This document shows positions 1-10,539 of a stretch of 64,000 bases of DNA, in pieces. Each line of letters begins with the position of its first letter. Within the stretch, counting starts at the first letter, position 1. The position numbers and the translations under genes were made by a program. The notes beneath the pieces were generated by a model. That model was not told where the DNA came from. It did no database searches and saw only the letters and a list, made by a program, of their open reading frames with translations. The stretch comes from Mycobacterium sp. KBS0706 (GTDB lineage Bacteria > Pseudomonadota > Alphaproteobacteria > DSM-16000 > Inquilinaceae), in contig NZ_VCCH02000019.1 of assembly GCF_005938675.2 (NCBI RefSeq), forward strand, positions 1-64,000, written 5' to 3'.

Positions 1-1
1 G

Positions 2-97
2 TCGGAGGATGGCGAGGACGATTCGCCCGAGGACAAGCCCAAGCCCCGCCCGGCCACCCGCGGCCGGCGCAAGCCCAAGCCCCCTGACACGGGGTGA
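2..97 (+). CDS. C-terminal end of an unidentified protein (partial)
   Basis: The frame starting at base 2 is open from the window edge and stops with TGA at 95-97, giving 31 residues. The tail is acidic, then Lys/Arg/Pro-rich (SEDGEDDSPEDK followed by basic Pro-rich sequence), typical of a disordered C-terminus. No domain is visible, so no function is assigned. The acidic-to-basic composition and codon use favour this frame over the neighbouring ones. Confidence 0.5.
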   Translation, partial: SEDGEDDSPEDKPKPRPATRGRRKPKPPDTG

Positions 98-223
98 ACC
101 GCCGGCGCACTCACCCCATCCACCACTTTCAACCTTCACGCGAACGCAACCTTCCACACTCCCCCTGCGGGGAGTGGGGGAGGGGCCTGCCCGCGTCCGC
201 GCCCGCTGTCCTATAAAAACCCT

Positions 224-295
224 GTCATCCCCGCGAAAGCGGGGATCTCGTTACGCTCGACCGGAGAGAGAGATTTCCGCTCTCGCGGAAATGAC
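224..295. repeat. REP-like palindromic doublet
   Basis: Two imperfect copies of one palindromic unit lie in inverted orientation. Each copy starts GTCAT, contains a hairpin (CCCCGC-GAAA-GCGGGG in the left copy, TTCCGC-TCTC-GCGGAA in the right copy) and ends ATCTC toward the centre. The pair can fold into a cruciform. It sits between the end of the upstream gene and the convergent transketolase-like gene and may also end transcripts. The element at 41848 has the same two-unit design with a different core. Confidence 0.7.
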
Positions 296-314
296 GGACA
301 GGAGAGGGACGCCG

Positions 315-2735
315 TCACCGCCCCAGCAGGGCCGCGGCGCAGGCGTCGAGGATGGCGTCGGCGTCCAGGCCGTATTTCCGGTACAGCTGCGGGATGGTGC
401 CGGACTGGCCGAAATGCTCGACGCCGAGCGGCTTGACCCGGTGGCCGTGCACGCCGCCGAGCCAGGACAGCGTCGCCGGATGCCCGTCCAGCACCGTGAC
501 CAGCGCCGCGTCCGGCGCCAGCGGCGCCAGCAGCCGGCGGGCGAGGCAGGGCTCGACCGCATGGCCGGCACGCACCGCCGCCAGCTCGGCATGCCAGCCG
601 GCATTGAGCCGGTCGGCCGAGGTCACGGCCAAGAGGCCGGCGCCGGGGATGTCCTCCAGCAGCTGGTCGAAGGCGGCGATCGCCTCCGGCGCCACCGCGC
701 CGGTGTAGACGATGGCCAGCGACGCGCCCGGCGCCGGCTCGCGCAGCCAGTAGCCGCCGGCGATGATCGCCTGGCGCAGGTCCTCGGTCATCTCCCGCTT
801 GGGCTGCTCCAGCGGCCGGGTCGACAGGCGGAGATAGACCGACCCGCCGTCATGGTCGCGCACCCAGTCGCCGCCCGCCGGATCCGAGCCGTCCCGCTGC
901 ATGTAGTCGAAGCCCCAGGCCATCACCGCCGCCAGCTCGTCGACATAGGCCGGCTCGAAGCTGGCCAGGCCGTCCTGGGCCATGCCGATCAGGGGCGAGC
1001 TGATCGACTGGTGCGCCCCGCCCTCCGGCGCCAGGGTCAGGCCGGACGGCGTCGCCACCAGCATGAAGCGGGCATCCTGGTAGCAGGCATAGTTCAGCGC
1101 ATCGAGGCCGCGGGCGATGAACGGGTCGTACAGGGTGCCGACCGGCAGCAGCCTTTCGCCGAACAGCGAGTGGGTCAGGCCCAGCGCGGCGAGGTTGATG
1201 AACAGGTTGTTCTCGGCGATGCCGAGCTCGACATGCTGGCCGTCCGGCGACATGCCCCAGCGCTGGGCCGAGACCACCTTCTGCTCCTTGAACACGTCGG
1301 CGCGGACATGCCGGTCGAAGATGCCGCGGCGGTTCACCCAGCCGCCGAGATTGGTCGAGACGGTGACGTCGGGCGAGGTGGTGACCACGCGCTCGGCCAG
1401 CATGTCCTCGCGCTTGGCCAGCTCGCCCATGATCCGGCCGAAGCCCTCCTGGGTCGACATGGTCTCGGCCAAGGCGACGTCCAGCGCGGCGGGCACCGGG
1501 ATATGGGCGGCGGTGTAGCGCCGGCGCCCTTCGGCGGCGAAGGGCACGTCGGCCAGGAGGGCGCGCAGCGCGTCGGCCAGGTCGTCGATGCCGGCGAAGG
1601 GCTCCCACTCCCGGCCCTCGGGCACGCCCTGGCTGGCCTGGAAGGCGGCCATCTGCTCCGGGTTCATCAGCCCGGCATGGTTGTCCTTGTGGCCGGCGAA
1701 GGGCAGGCCGAAGCCCTTGATGGTGTAGGCGATGAACACCGTCGGCACGTCGTCGGCGATGCCGCGGAACGCCGCCAGCACCGTCTCCAGGTCGTGGCCG
1801 GCCAGGTTGGTCATGAGATCGGCCAGCGCCGCATCGTCATGGTCGGCCAGCAGCTCGGGGATCCCGGCCTCGCCACCGATATCGGCCAGCAGCTGGCGCC
1901 GCCAGGACGCCCCGCCCTGATAGACCAGCGCCGAGTAGAGCGGGTTCGGGCATTCGTCGATCCAGCGCCGCAGCGCGGCGCCGCCGGGCCGCTGGAACGC
2001 AGCCTCCAGCAGCCCGCCATATTTCAGCGTCACCACCCGCCAGCCCATGTTCTCGAACAGCTTGTCGATGCGGGCGAACAGCCGCTCGGTGACGATCGAA
2101 TCCAGGCTCTGGCGGTTGTAGTCGATCACCCACCAGACGTTGCGGACGTCGTGCTTCCAGCCCTCCAGCAGGGCCTCGTAGATGTTGCCCTCGTCCAGCT
2201 CGGCGTCGCCCATCAGCGCCACCATGCGGCCGCCGGCCCTGGCCTCGCCGCCCCAGCCCTTGAGTGCGACATAGTCCTGGGCGATCGAGGCGAACAGCGT
2301 CATGGCGACGCCGAGCCCGACCGAGCCGGTCGAGAAGTCGACGTCGTCGGCGTCCTTGGTCCGCGACGGGTAGGACTGGGCCCCGCCGAGCGAGCGGAAA
2401 TTCTCCAGGTTCTCGCGGGTCTGCTGGCCCAGCAGGTACTGGATGGCGTGGAACACCGGGCTGGCATGGGGCTTCACCGCCACCCGGTCGCGCGGCCGCA
2501 GCACGTCGAGATACAGCGCGGTCATCACCGTGACCAGCGAGGCGGAGGAGGCCTGGTGGCCGCCGACCTTCAGCCCGTCCGGGCTGGGCCGCAGGTGGTT
2601 GGCGTTGTGGATCGTCCAGGCGGAGAGCCAGAGGATCTTCTTCTCCAGCGCCTTGAGCAGGCGCAGCCGATCCGCTGCCGTCGCGCCGTCCGCCTCGATG
2701 CGCGTGTCACGCACCCTGCGACCAACCGTCCCCAT
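315..2735 (-). CDS. Transketolase-like / homodimeric E1-like ThDP enzyme
   Basis: 806 aa. It resembles the homodimeric pyruvate dehydrogenase E1 (AceE) and transketolase fold. The ThDP-binding signature is visible as GDAELDEGNIYEAL, then after a short spacer VVIDYNRQSLD-type sequence (WWVIDYNRQSLD). The N-terminal half has HNANHLRPS, GGHQASS and GGAQSYPSRTKD, as in E1-like proteins. A pyrimidine-binding central domain (ELGIAENNLF) and a C-terminal domain follow. It would decarboxylate a 2-oxo acid or move a two-carbon unit. No E2 or E3 lipoamide partner genes adjoin it, so the true substrate is open. It is shorter than AceE (about 890 aa). The start at 2735 is the only good ATG before the conserved N-terminus. 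Confidence 0.75.
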   Translation of the reverse strand: MGTVGRRVRDTRIEADGATAADRLRLLKALEKKILWLSAWTIHNANHLRPSPDGLKVGGHQASSASLVTVMTALYLDVLRPRDRVAVKPHASPVFHAIQYLLGQQTRENLENFRSLGGAQSYPSRTKDADDVDFSTGSVGLGVAMTLFASIAQDYVALKGWGGEARAGGRMVALMGDAELDEGNIYEALLEGWKHDVRNVWWVIDYNRQSLDSIVTERLFARIDKLFENMGWRVVTLKYGGLLEAAFQRPGGAALRRWIDECPNPLYSALVYQGGASWRRQLLADIGGEAGIPELLADHDDAALADLMTNLAGHDLETVLAAFRGIADDVPTVFIAYTIKGFGLPFAGHKDNHAGLMNPEQMAAFQASQGVPEGREWEPFAGIDDLADALRALLADVPFAAEGRRRYTAAHIPVPAALDVALAETMSTQEGFGRIMGELAKREDMLAERVVTTSPDVTVSTNLGGWVNRRGIFDRHVRADVFKEQKVVSAQRWGMSPDGQHVELGIAENNLFINLAALGLTHSLFGERLLPVGTLYDPFIARGLDALNYACYQDARFMLVATPSGLTLAPEGGAHQSISSPLIGMAQDGLASFEPAYVDELAAVMAWGFDYMQRDGSDPAGGDWVRDHDGGSVYLRLSTRPLEQPKREMTEDLRQAIIAGGYWLREPAPGASLAIVYTGAVAPEAIAAFDQLLEDIPGAGLLAVTSADRLNAGWHAELAAVRAGHAVEPCLARRLLAPLAPDAALVTVLDGHPATLSWLGGVHGHRVKPLGVEHFGQSGTIPQLYRKYGLDADAILDACAAALLGR

Positions 2736-2903
2736 CGCCCGACACCCTCGCCCTGCTGCGGATTGGACCCTACCTTAAGGAGCACGTCAGTGAACCGGAC
2801 GCAACGGCGGCGCGCTCCCACCGGAACGACGCCGCCCGACGGAATCCCGCCGCCCTGCCGTGCAGGGGCCGGAGGGGTCGTTCGAGAGCGGAGACGGAGA
2901 ACC

Positions 2904-4223
2904 ATGTCTCTCGTCGAGGCGGCGATTGCCGTGAATCGCTTCGGTTTCGGCGCCCGGCCGGGACAGCTGGACACCCTCGCCGACAACCCCTGGGACTGGC
3001 TCAGGGCGCAGATCCGCCAGCCGGCGGCGCCCGCCGGCGACCTGCCGCTGACCAGGGCCGGGCTGGACATCCTGATCGCGGTGCAGAAGGCGCCGGACGA
3101 GGAGAGCCGCAAGCCGCACCAGGAGGAGGCCCGGGCGCTGCGCGACCGCGACCGTGTGGCGCATGTCCAGTCGGCGGTGGCCAGCGACACGCCGTTCCGC
3201 GAGCGGCTGGTCAAGTTCTGGACCAACCACTTCACCGTCTCCTACGCCCAGAGCTATGTCGTGCCGTTCGGCGGCGCCTATGAGAACGAGGCGATCCGCC
3301 CTTACGCCACCGGCCGGTTCCGCGACCTGCTGGGGGCGGTGGTGAAGCACCCGGCGATGCTGTTCTATCTCGACAATGCCCGCTCGGTCGGGCCGAACTC
3401 GAAGGGCGGCAAGCAGGCCGGGCTGGGCCTGAACGAGAATCTGGGGCGGGAGCTGATGGAGCTGCACACGCTGGGCGTCGACGGCGGCTACACCCAGGCC
3501 GATGTGCGGGCCCTGGCGATGATCCTGACCGGCTGGACGCCCGGCCGCGCCAAGGACCCGCCCGGCACCGTCTTCGCCTTCCGACCGGGCGGTCACGAGC
3601 CCGGGCCGAAGACCTTCCTGGGCCGGACCTACCGCGACTCCGGCCAGGCCGAGGGCGAGGTGGCGCTGGACGTCCTGGCGGCGCATCCGTCGACCGCCCG
3701 GCACATCGCCACCCGGCTGGTCCGCCACTTCATCGCCGACGATCCGCCGAAACCCGCGGTCGACCGGCTGGCGAAGACCTTCCTGGACACCGGCGGCGAC
3801 CTGGCCGCGGTGTCCGAGGCGCTGATCGACAGCCCCGAGGCCTGGTGGCCGGTGCGGCGGAAGTTCAAGTCGCCGCTGGACTTTGTGGTTTCGACTGCGC
3901 GCGGCTTCGATCTCGGCGACGTCGGGCCGGCCGCGGTGAACTGGACCCGCCGGCTGGGGCAGCAGATCTACAACGCGCCGTCGCCGCAGGGCTGGCCGGA
4001 CCGCGAATCGGACTGGCTGGCGCCGGAGCTGGTGATGGAGCGGATGGAATGGAGCTATCAGGTGATCCCGCGCCTCGTCGCCGACCAGTCGCCCCTGCCC
4101 TTCGTCGAGGCGCTGCTGGGCCCGACCCTGTCGGAGCAGACCAAGGGCGTGCTGCGCGGCGCGCCGAGCCAGCGCGAGGGCATGGCCCTGGCGCTGCTGA
4201 GCCCGGAATTCCAGAGGAGGTGA
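2904..4223 (+). CDS. DUF1800 family protein
   Basis: 439 aa. It begins MSLVEAAIAVNRFGFG, a typical start for DUF1800 proteins, which open with an asparagine/arginine-rich NRxxFG motif. Later motifs include FWTNHF, NENLGRELMELHTLGV and GWT, all characteristic of the family. The frame is open far upstream, but the upstream part is unlike coding sequence. The ATG at 2904 follows a purine-rich GAGACGGAGA and matches the family start. The function is unknown. The gene lies 4 nt before a DUF1501 gene, and these two families are commonly paired, so they probably act together at or outside the inner membrane. Confidence 0.85.
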   Translation: MSLVEAAIAVNRFGFGARPGQLDTLADNPWDWLRAQIRQPAAPAGDLPLTRAGLDILIAVQKAPDEESRKPHQEEARALRDRDRVAHVQSAVASDTPFRERLVKFWTNHFTVSYAQSYVVPFGGAYENEAIRPYATGRFRDLLGAVVKHPAMLFYLDNARSVGPNSKGGKQAGLGLNENLGRELMELHTLGVDGGYTQADVRALAMILTGWTPGRAKDPPGTVFAFRPGGHEPGPKTFLGRTYRDSGQAEGEVALDVLAAHPSTARHIATRLVRHFIADDPPKPAVDRLAKTFLDTGGDLAAVSEALIDSPEAWWPVRRKFKSPLDFVVSTARGFDLGDVGPAAVNWTRRLGQQIYNAPSPQGWPDRESDWLAPELVMERMEWSYQVIPRLVADQSPLPFVEALLGPTLSEQTKGVLRGAPSQREGMALALLSPEFQRR

Positions 4224-4227
4224 GAGG

Positions 4228-5463
4228 ATGGATCTGACCCGACGCCATCTTCTCGGCGGCTTCGCGGCCACGGCCGCGGCGACGGTGCTGCCGGCCCGGC
4301 TGCTGCTGGCCAAGGCGCCGATCGAGCAGCGTTTCGTGCTGATCATCCTGCGCGGCGCGCTGGACGGCCTGGCCGCGATGCCGCCCTATGCCGATCCGGA
4401 CCTAGCCGAGCTGCGCGGCGCCCTGGTGCCGCCCGCCCCCGGCCAGGACGGCGGCATGGTCGACCTGGACGGGCGCTTCGCCCTGCATCCCGGCCTGGCG
4501 CCCCTGAAGGACTGGTATGCCGAAGGCAGCTTCCTGCCGCTGCACGCCGTGGCCTCGCCCTATCGCGACCGGTCGCATTTCGACGGCCAGGATCTGCTGG
4601 AGACCGGCGCCGCCCGGCTGGACGGCACCCGCGACGGCTGGCTGAACCGCACGCTGGGCCTGATCGGCGCCACCGACCGCCGCTTCGGCATCGCCTTCGC
4701 CGAGGAGATCCCGCTGGTGCTGCGCGGCACCACGCCGGTGACCTCCTGGCTGCCGGACAAGCCGGCCGGCCTGCCGCCGGGCTTCCCCGACCTGGTCGCC
4801 CGGCTGTACGACCAGGACCCGGCGCTGCACGCGGCCTATGCCTCCGGCCTCGACACCACCGCCTTCGGCCGGCAGATCCAGGGCATGGTGCAGACCGCGT
4901 CCGCCTCAGGCCCCGCCATGCCCGCCCAAGGCGCGATGGCGGCTCCCGCGGCCGGGGCCGACCTGCAGCTCGCCGAGGCCGCCGGCCGGTTCCTGGCCGA
5001 TCCCACCGGCTCGCGCATCGCCGTGATGGAGCTGTATGGCTGGGACACCCATGTGCAGCAGGTCAAGCGGCTGGACCGGCTGCTCGCCAGCTACGCCGCG
5101 ACGCTGCAGGCGCTGCGCGCCGGGCTGGGCGAGGCCTGGAAGCAGACCGCGATCCTGACGGTGACGGAGTTCGGCCGCACCGCCGCGGCCAACGGCTCCG
5201 GCGGCACCGACCACGGCACCGGCTCGGTCGCCTTCCTGGCCGGCGGCGCGGTGCATGGCGGAAGGGTGCTGGCCGACTGGCCGGGACTGTCCGGCGACAG
5301 GCTGTACCTGGGCCGCGACCTGGCCCCGACCACGGATCTGCGCGCCGTGGTCAAGGGCGTGTTCCGCGACCATCTCGGCCTGCCGCAGGACGCGCTGGAC
5401 CGCGTCATCTTCCCCGGCAGCGCCGACGCGGCGCCGATGCGAGAGCTGGTCCGGAGGGCGTGA
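4228..5463 (+). CDS. DUF1501 family Tat-exported protein
   Basis: 411 aa. The N-terminus has a twin-arginine signal (LTRRHLLGGFAATAAAT) followed by an alanine-rich hydrophobic stretch and an LAKA-type cleavage region. The body has the alkaline-phosphatase/sulfatase-like features of DUF1501: HAVASPYRDRSHFDGQ, ELYGWDTH and EFGRTAAANGSGGTDHG, which provide His/Asp/Glu metal ligands. It is likely a periplasmic metal-dependent hydrolase-like protein of unknown substrate. It is co-transcribed with the DUF1800 gene (4 nt gap, purine-rich ribosome site between them). Confidence 0.87.
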   Translation: MDLTRRHLLGGFAATAAATVLPARLLLAKAPIEQRFVLIILRGALDGLAAMPPYADPDLAELRGALVPPAPGQDGGMVDLDGRFALHPGLAPLKDWYAEGSFLPLHAVASPYRDRSHFDGQDLLETGAARLDGTRDGWLNRTLGLIGATDRRFGIAFAEEIPLVLRGTTPVTSWLPDKPAGLPPGFPDLVARLYDQDPALHAAYASGLDTTAFGRQIQGMVQTASASGPAMPAQGAMAAPAAGADLQLAEAAGRFLADPTGSRIAVMELYGWDTHVQQVKRLDRLLASYAATLQALRAGLGEAWKQTAILTVTEFGRTAAANGSGGTDHGTGSVAFLAGGAVHGGRVLADWPGLSGDRLYLGRDLAPTTDLRAVVKGVFRDHLGLPQDALDRVIFPGSADAAPMRELVRRA

Positions 5464-5470
5464 GCCGCCG

Positions 5471-7069
5471 TCAGGCGGCCACGTCGGGCACGGCTTCCGC
5501 CTCGATCTCGACCCGCGGCTGCGCCAGCATCTGCTGCACCATGGTGTGCACATGGAAGTGCATGGCGCATTTGATCGCATATTGCTGCAGCACGGACGGG
5601 CTGCGCCGGCGCCAGAGGACGCGCAGCATGCGGCGGCGATACTCCCGGCGCAGCTCCGGATCGGGGACGCCCCGAATCAGCATGGTGAGGATGGCGACGG
5701 CCTCGAGCAGCAGCCGGGCGTTAGTCCTCAGCCACAGCTTCGGCCGGCGGGAACGGGCCCGGGCCTTGACCCGCCCGGGCGTCATCCCCAGGCCGAGATA
5801 GAGCGAATCGACCCGGTCGAAATAGGCCGCGGGGGCGTAGAGCTCCTGCATCAGCGCGACATAGCCCTGGCGCAGCGCGTCTCGGCTGAAGCCGCGCGGC
5901 AGGATGTTGGTGCCGAGCTCCCCCATCCCCTCGAAATTGGCCGACAGGTCGAGCCGTCCCTCCGCCTCGAGCCGCTTGTAGAGCGGCGTCCGGGGGATCG
6001 CGACCAGCATGTTGACCATGGCGTGGACGATCCGGGCGTCCTGCACGAAGCGGCGCTGGGCGGCGAAGATGCCCGGGTCGTCGTGGTCGAAGCCGACGAT
6101 CAGGCCGCACCAGACCTCGATCCCGGCGTCCTGGATGCGATGCACCTTCTCCAGCATCGTGCCCCCGCGATCCCGCAGGTTCTGGATCTTCCTGGTCTCG
6201 CGCAGCGCCTCCTCGTTGACGGTCTCGATGCCGACGAACACCTGGGTAATATTGGCGTCCGCCATCAGCTGCATCAGCTCCGGGTCCTCGGCGAGGTCGA
6301 TCGACGCCTCGGTCGAGAAGGTCATCGGATAGAGATTGGCCTGCTGCCAGGCGATCAGGTCGCGCAGCAGCGCCTTCACCGCCTTCTTGTTGCCGATCAG
6401 GTTGTCATCGACGATGAAGGCGGTGAGCTTGCCGGCGGCCCGCAGGCCCTCCAGCTCGGCGATCACCTGCGCCGAAGTCTTGATCCGCGGCCGGCGGCCG
6501 AAGGTGACGATGATGTCGCAGAATTCGCAGGCGAAGGGACAGCCGCGCGAAAACTGCACGCTGCCCAGGGCGTATTTTTTCATCGGCAGCAGGTCCAGGC
6601 GCGGCGCCGGCACCGTCGCCATGTCGGTCCGCTCGGCCTGCTCGTAGCGCCGCTGGTGGCGGCCCTCTGCCCATTCGGCGAGAAAGCGCGGCCAGGTTTC
6701 CTCGGCCTCGCCGACGAAGGTCACATCGGCGAGATCTTTGAAATCATCCTCCTGCACGGTCGCCCAGGCGCCGCCGACCACGGTGAAGACGCCGCGCCGC
6801 TTCAGCTCCGCCAGGATCGACCGCATGCGCAGCCGCTGCACGTTCATGCCGGTCAGGCCGACGATGTCCGCCCTGGCGCAGCGGTCGAAATCGATCTCCT
6901 CGACATTCTCGTCGATGATGGTGATCCGGTGCCCGGACGGCGTCAGCGCCGCGAGCAGCGGCAGGCTCGCCGGCGGCAGCAGGGCCTTGGCGTCGAGAAA
7001 ACGAATGGCGTGCTCGAGACCCCAATACGAGGTCTCGAAGCGCGGGTTGATCAGCACGATGTCGGCCAC
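5471..7069 (-). CDS. B12-binding radical SAM protein (DUF4070 type)
   Basis: 532 aa. The N-terminal cobalamin-binding-like domain (LINPRFETSYWG, then IIDEN and GGAWATVQ) is followed by a radical SAM core with the cluster motif RGCPFACEFCD (CxxxCxxC). A C-terminal DUF4070-like region follows. The layout resembles HpnP/HpnJ-like enzymes that modify lipids, but the sequence does not allow a substrate call. The chosen start is GTG at 7069: GGAGG lies 6 nt upstream and the conserved ADIVLINPR follows at once. An ATG at 7084 is possible but has no good ribosome site. No hopanoid genes are nearby. Confidence 0.8.
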   Translation of the reverse strand: MADIVLINPRFETSYWGLEHAIRFLDAKALLPPASLPLLAALTPSGHRITIIDENVEEIDFDRCARADIVGLTGMNVQRLRMRSILAELKRRGVFTVVGGAWATVQEDDFKDLADVTFVGEAEETWPRFLAEWAEGRHQRRYEQAERTDMATVPAPRLDLLPMKKYALGSVQFSRGCPFACEFCDIIVTFGRRPRIKTSAQVIAELEGLRAAGKLTAFIVDDNLIGNKKAVKALLRDLIAWQQANLYPMTFSTEASIDLAEDPELMQLMADANITQVFVGIETVNEEALRETRKIQNLRDRGGTMLEKVHRIQDAGIEVWCGLIVGFDHDDPGIFAAQRRFVQDARIVHAMVNMLVAIPRTPLYKRLEAEGRLDLSANFEGMGELGTNILPRGFSRDALRQGYVALMQELYAPAAYFDRVDSLYLGLGMTPGRVKARARSRRPKLWLRTNARLLLEAVAILTMLIRGVPDPELRREYRRRMLRVLWRRRSPSVLQQYAIKCAMHFHVHTMVQQMLAQPRVEIEAEAVPDVAA

Positions 7070-7200
7070 GAGCCGCCTCCGCATGTCGTCTGCGTTCAGG
7101 CGTCTCCTCCCTGCCCTGATTTCACCTTAAAATCTTTCGCAGGGATAGCGTTTCGTTGCGTGCGGGTTGAGAATCTTTCCGGCCCGGCCGGAGAGAACTC

Positions 7201-7584
7201 TCACGCCGCCAGCGCCGGCCGACCGTAGTTCTTGGCATAGGCGTTCTCGACGCCGGGCAGGATCTCCAGGATCTGGAACCAGCGATCCCAGAACGGAGTC
7301 TCGCGCAGCGCCTCGATCACCAGCTCATAGGCCTGGGTGTCGGCGACGTCCCACACCCAGATATCGGTCGCCCGGGCGGTGTAGAACTCGACGTCGTAGA
7401 AGCGGAACCGCACCTGCGGGCTGTGCCGGCGCAGGATCGGCTCGACATGCTCGCGCATCAGGCGGAAGCGCTCGTCGACTTCGATGCCCAGCCATTCCGG
7501 CGTGGTCTTGACCAGCATGAAGACGGTCATCACGACCTCGGGCATCACGGCCGGGGCCTCGGCGGCGGTGGTTTCGGTGGACAT
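7201..7584 (-). CDS. Darcynin family protein
   Basis: 127 aa. The conserved block MTVFMLVKTTPEWLG, then VDERFRLM, and later FYDVEFYTARATD and FWDRWFQILEILPG match the darcynin family, small soluble proteins of unknown biochemical role. The first 18 residues are a variable Ala/Glu-rich extension. It is divergent from a TetR regulator whose candidate operator lies in the 82-bp gap, so it is probably that regulator's target. Confidence 0.8.
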   Translation of the reverse strand: MSTETTAAEAPAVMPEVVMTVFMLVKTTPEWLGIEVDERFRLMREHVEPILRRHSPQVRFRFYDVEFYTARATDIWVWDVADTQAYELVIEALRETPFWDRWFQILEILPGVENAYAKNYGRPALAA

Positions 7585-7628
7585 GGTTGAAAGTCCCGTT
7601 TGCGTTGTGGATCGAACGGGGCGAAGAA

Positions 7629-7646
7629 TGCGAGCAATCGCTCACA
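7629..7646. promoter_or_regulatory. Candidate TetR operator between darcynin and TetR genes
   Basis: An inverted repeat TGCGAGC-AATC-GCTCACA (7+4+7, 6 of 7 positions symmetric) lies in the divergent intergenic region, 21 bp before the TetR start and 45 bp before the darcynin start. Its position fits autoregulation plus control of darcynin. The assignment is inference. Confidence 0.45.
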
Positions 7647-7666
7647 TCGCAAACTCGCGTTCCGCC

Positions 7667-8257
7667 ATGGCCTCCACCGACCGGATCGAGCCCAGGAAAC
7701 GCCCGGGGCAGGCGCGCTCGACCGAGACCGTGGCGGTGATCCTGGAGGCGGCGGCTCGCATTCTCGAGGAGCGGGGACTGGGCGGCTACACCACCAATGC
7801 GGTGGCGGCGCGGGCAGGGGTCAGCATCGGGTCGCTGTACCAGTACTTCCCCGGCAAGGACGCGCTGACCGCGGCGCTGATCGAGCGCGAGACCGCGGTG
7901 CTGCTGTCGGACATCGCCGCGGCGCGGGAGGAACCGGACGGTCGGGCGGCGCTGACCCGGATGATCGCGGCGGGGGTGGCGCACCAGATGCGCCGGCCGG
8001 CACTGGCGCGCCTGTTGGATTTCGAGGAGCGGCGCCTGCCGATGCAGGCCAGCAACGGCCGGGTCGCCGACCGGATCTGCGCCGCGCTCGCCCAGGTTCT
8101 CGGATCTCGGCCGGACGCGGTCACCGCGGTGCCCGACGTGCTGGCCATCATCCGCGGCATGGTCGACGACGCCGGCGAGCGCGGCGAGACCGACCCGCGA
8201 CCGCTGGAGCGGCGGGTGGCCCGCGCCGTCTTCGGCTATCTCGGCTGGCCGGGGTAG
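7667..8257 (+). CDS. TetR/AcrR family transcriptional regulator
   Basis: 196 aa. The N-terminal helix-turn-helix is clear: AVILEAAARILEERG, then TTNAVAARAGVSIGSLYQYF, the TetR signature. The C-terminal ligand domain (RAALTRMIAAGV onward) is variable, so no ligand can be named. The frame is open upstream of 7667 but overlaps the divergent darcynin gene there. The ATG at 7667 gives the usual short N-terminal arm. It most likely represses the darcynin gene. Confidence 0.85.
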   Translation: MASTDRIEPRKRPGQARSTETVAVILEAAARILEERGLGGYTTNAVAARAGVSIGSLYQYFPGKDALTAALIERETAVLLSDIAAAREEPDGRAALTRMIAAGVAHQMRRPALARLLDFEERRLPMQASNGRVADRICAALAQVLGSRPDAVTAVPDVLAIIRGMVDDAGERGETDPRPLERRVARAVFGYLGWPG

Positions 8258-8265
8258 CCGACCTG

Positions 8266-8469
8266 CTATTCGTCGAGCTTGGCCAGCCCCAGCGTGGCCA
8301 AGAGGACGCTGCCGTCATTGGTCAGCACCCAGTTGCCCTGCCGCTCTTCGATCAGGCCGCGGGCCTGCAGGCCGAGGCGCAGATGATCGGCGACGGCCTC
8401 ATGGCGATGGATGCGCCCCAGGGCATCGCGCTCATCGGCCGAAAGGTCCTCGGGTCGAAGCTGCGGCAT
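8266..8469 (-). CDS. Small conserved hypothetical, winged-helix-like
   Basis: 67 aa, starting MPQLRPEDLSADERDAL. The pattern helix-LGLQARGLIEERQGNWVLTNDGSVLL looks like the recognition helix and wing of a small winged-helix domain. The product has no other domain. The ATG is preceded by GAGGAGGGG. It lies downstream of leuA on the same strand, separated by a strong GC hairpin at 8489-8512. Function unknown. Confidence 0.55.
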   Translation of the reverse strand: MPQLRPEDLSADERDALGRIHRHEAVADHLRLGLQARGLIEERQGNWVLTNDGSVLLATLGLAKLDE

Positions 8470-8488
8470 GGTCCCCTCCTCAGATCAC

Positions 8489-8512
8489 GGCGCGGCGGCA
8501 AGCCGCCGCGCC
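8489..8512 (-). terminator. GC-rich hairpin between leuA and the downstream small gene
   Basis: A perfect 11-bp stem GGCGCGGCGGC with an AA loop and GCCGCCGCGCC lies 18 bp after the leuA stop. No T-run follows, so it may be a pause or 3'-end stabiliser rather than a true intrinsic terminator. Confidence 0.45.
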
Positions 8513-8529
8513 TGGATGCATCCCCGCGG

Positions 8530-10504
<1,975 letters not shown>

Positions 10505-10510
10505 GCTCCC

Positions 10511-10539
10511 ACCTAAGGGGCGTCGGGCCGCTCTGTCAA
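10511..10539 (-). promoter_or_regulatory. Promoter of the leuA leader transcript
   Basis: On the minus strand a perfect -35 TTGACA (10539-10534), a 17-bp spacer and TTAGGT (10516-10511) precede the leader peptide. The start point expected about 7 nt on coincides with the leader ATG at 10504. The -10 is weak. The promoter lies within the 3' end of the esterase gene. Confidence 0.5.

Noticed and set aside
22..180. Hairpin ACTCCCC-CTGC-GGGGAGT near 150-180 as a terminator
   Set aside because: It has no T-run on either strand and lies within low-complexity GC-rich sequence.
9..2903. Long open frame running from the window start into the DUF1800 gene
   Set aside because: It is a GC-rich read-through antisense to the transketolase-like gene. 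Only the part from 2904 has recognisable protein sequence and a ribosome site.
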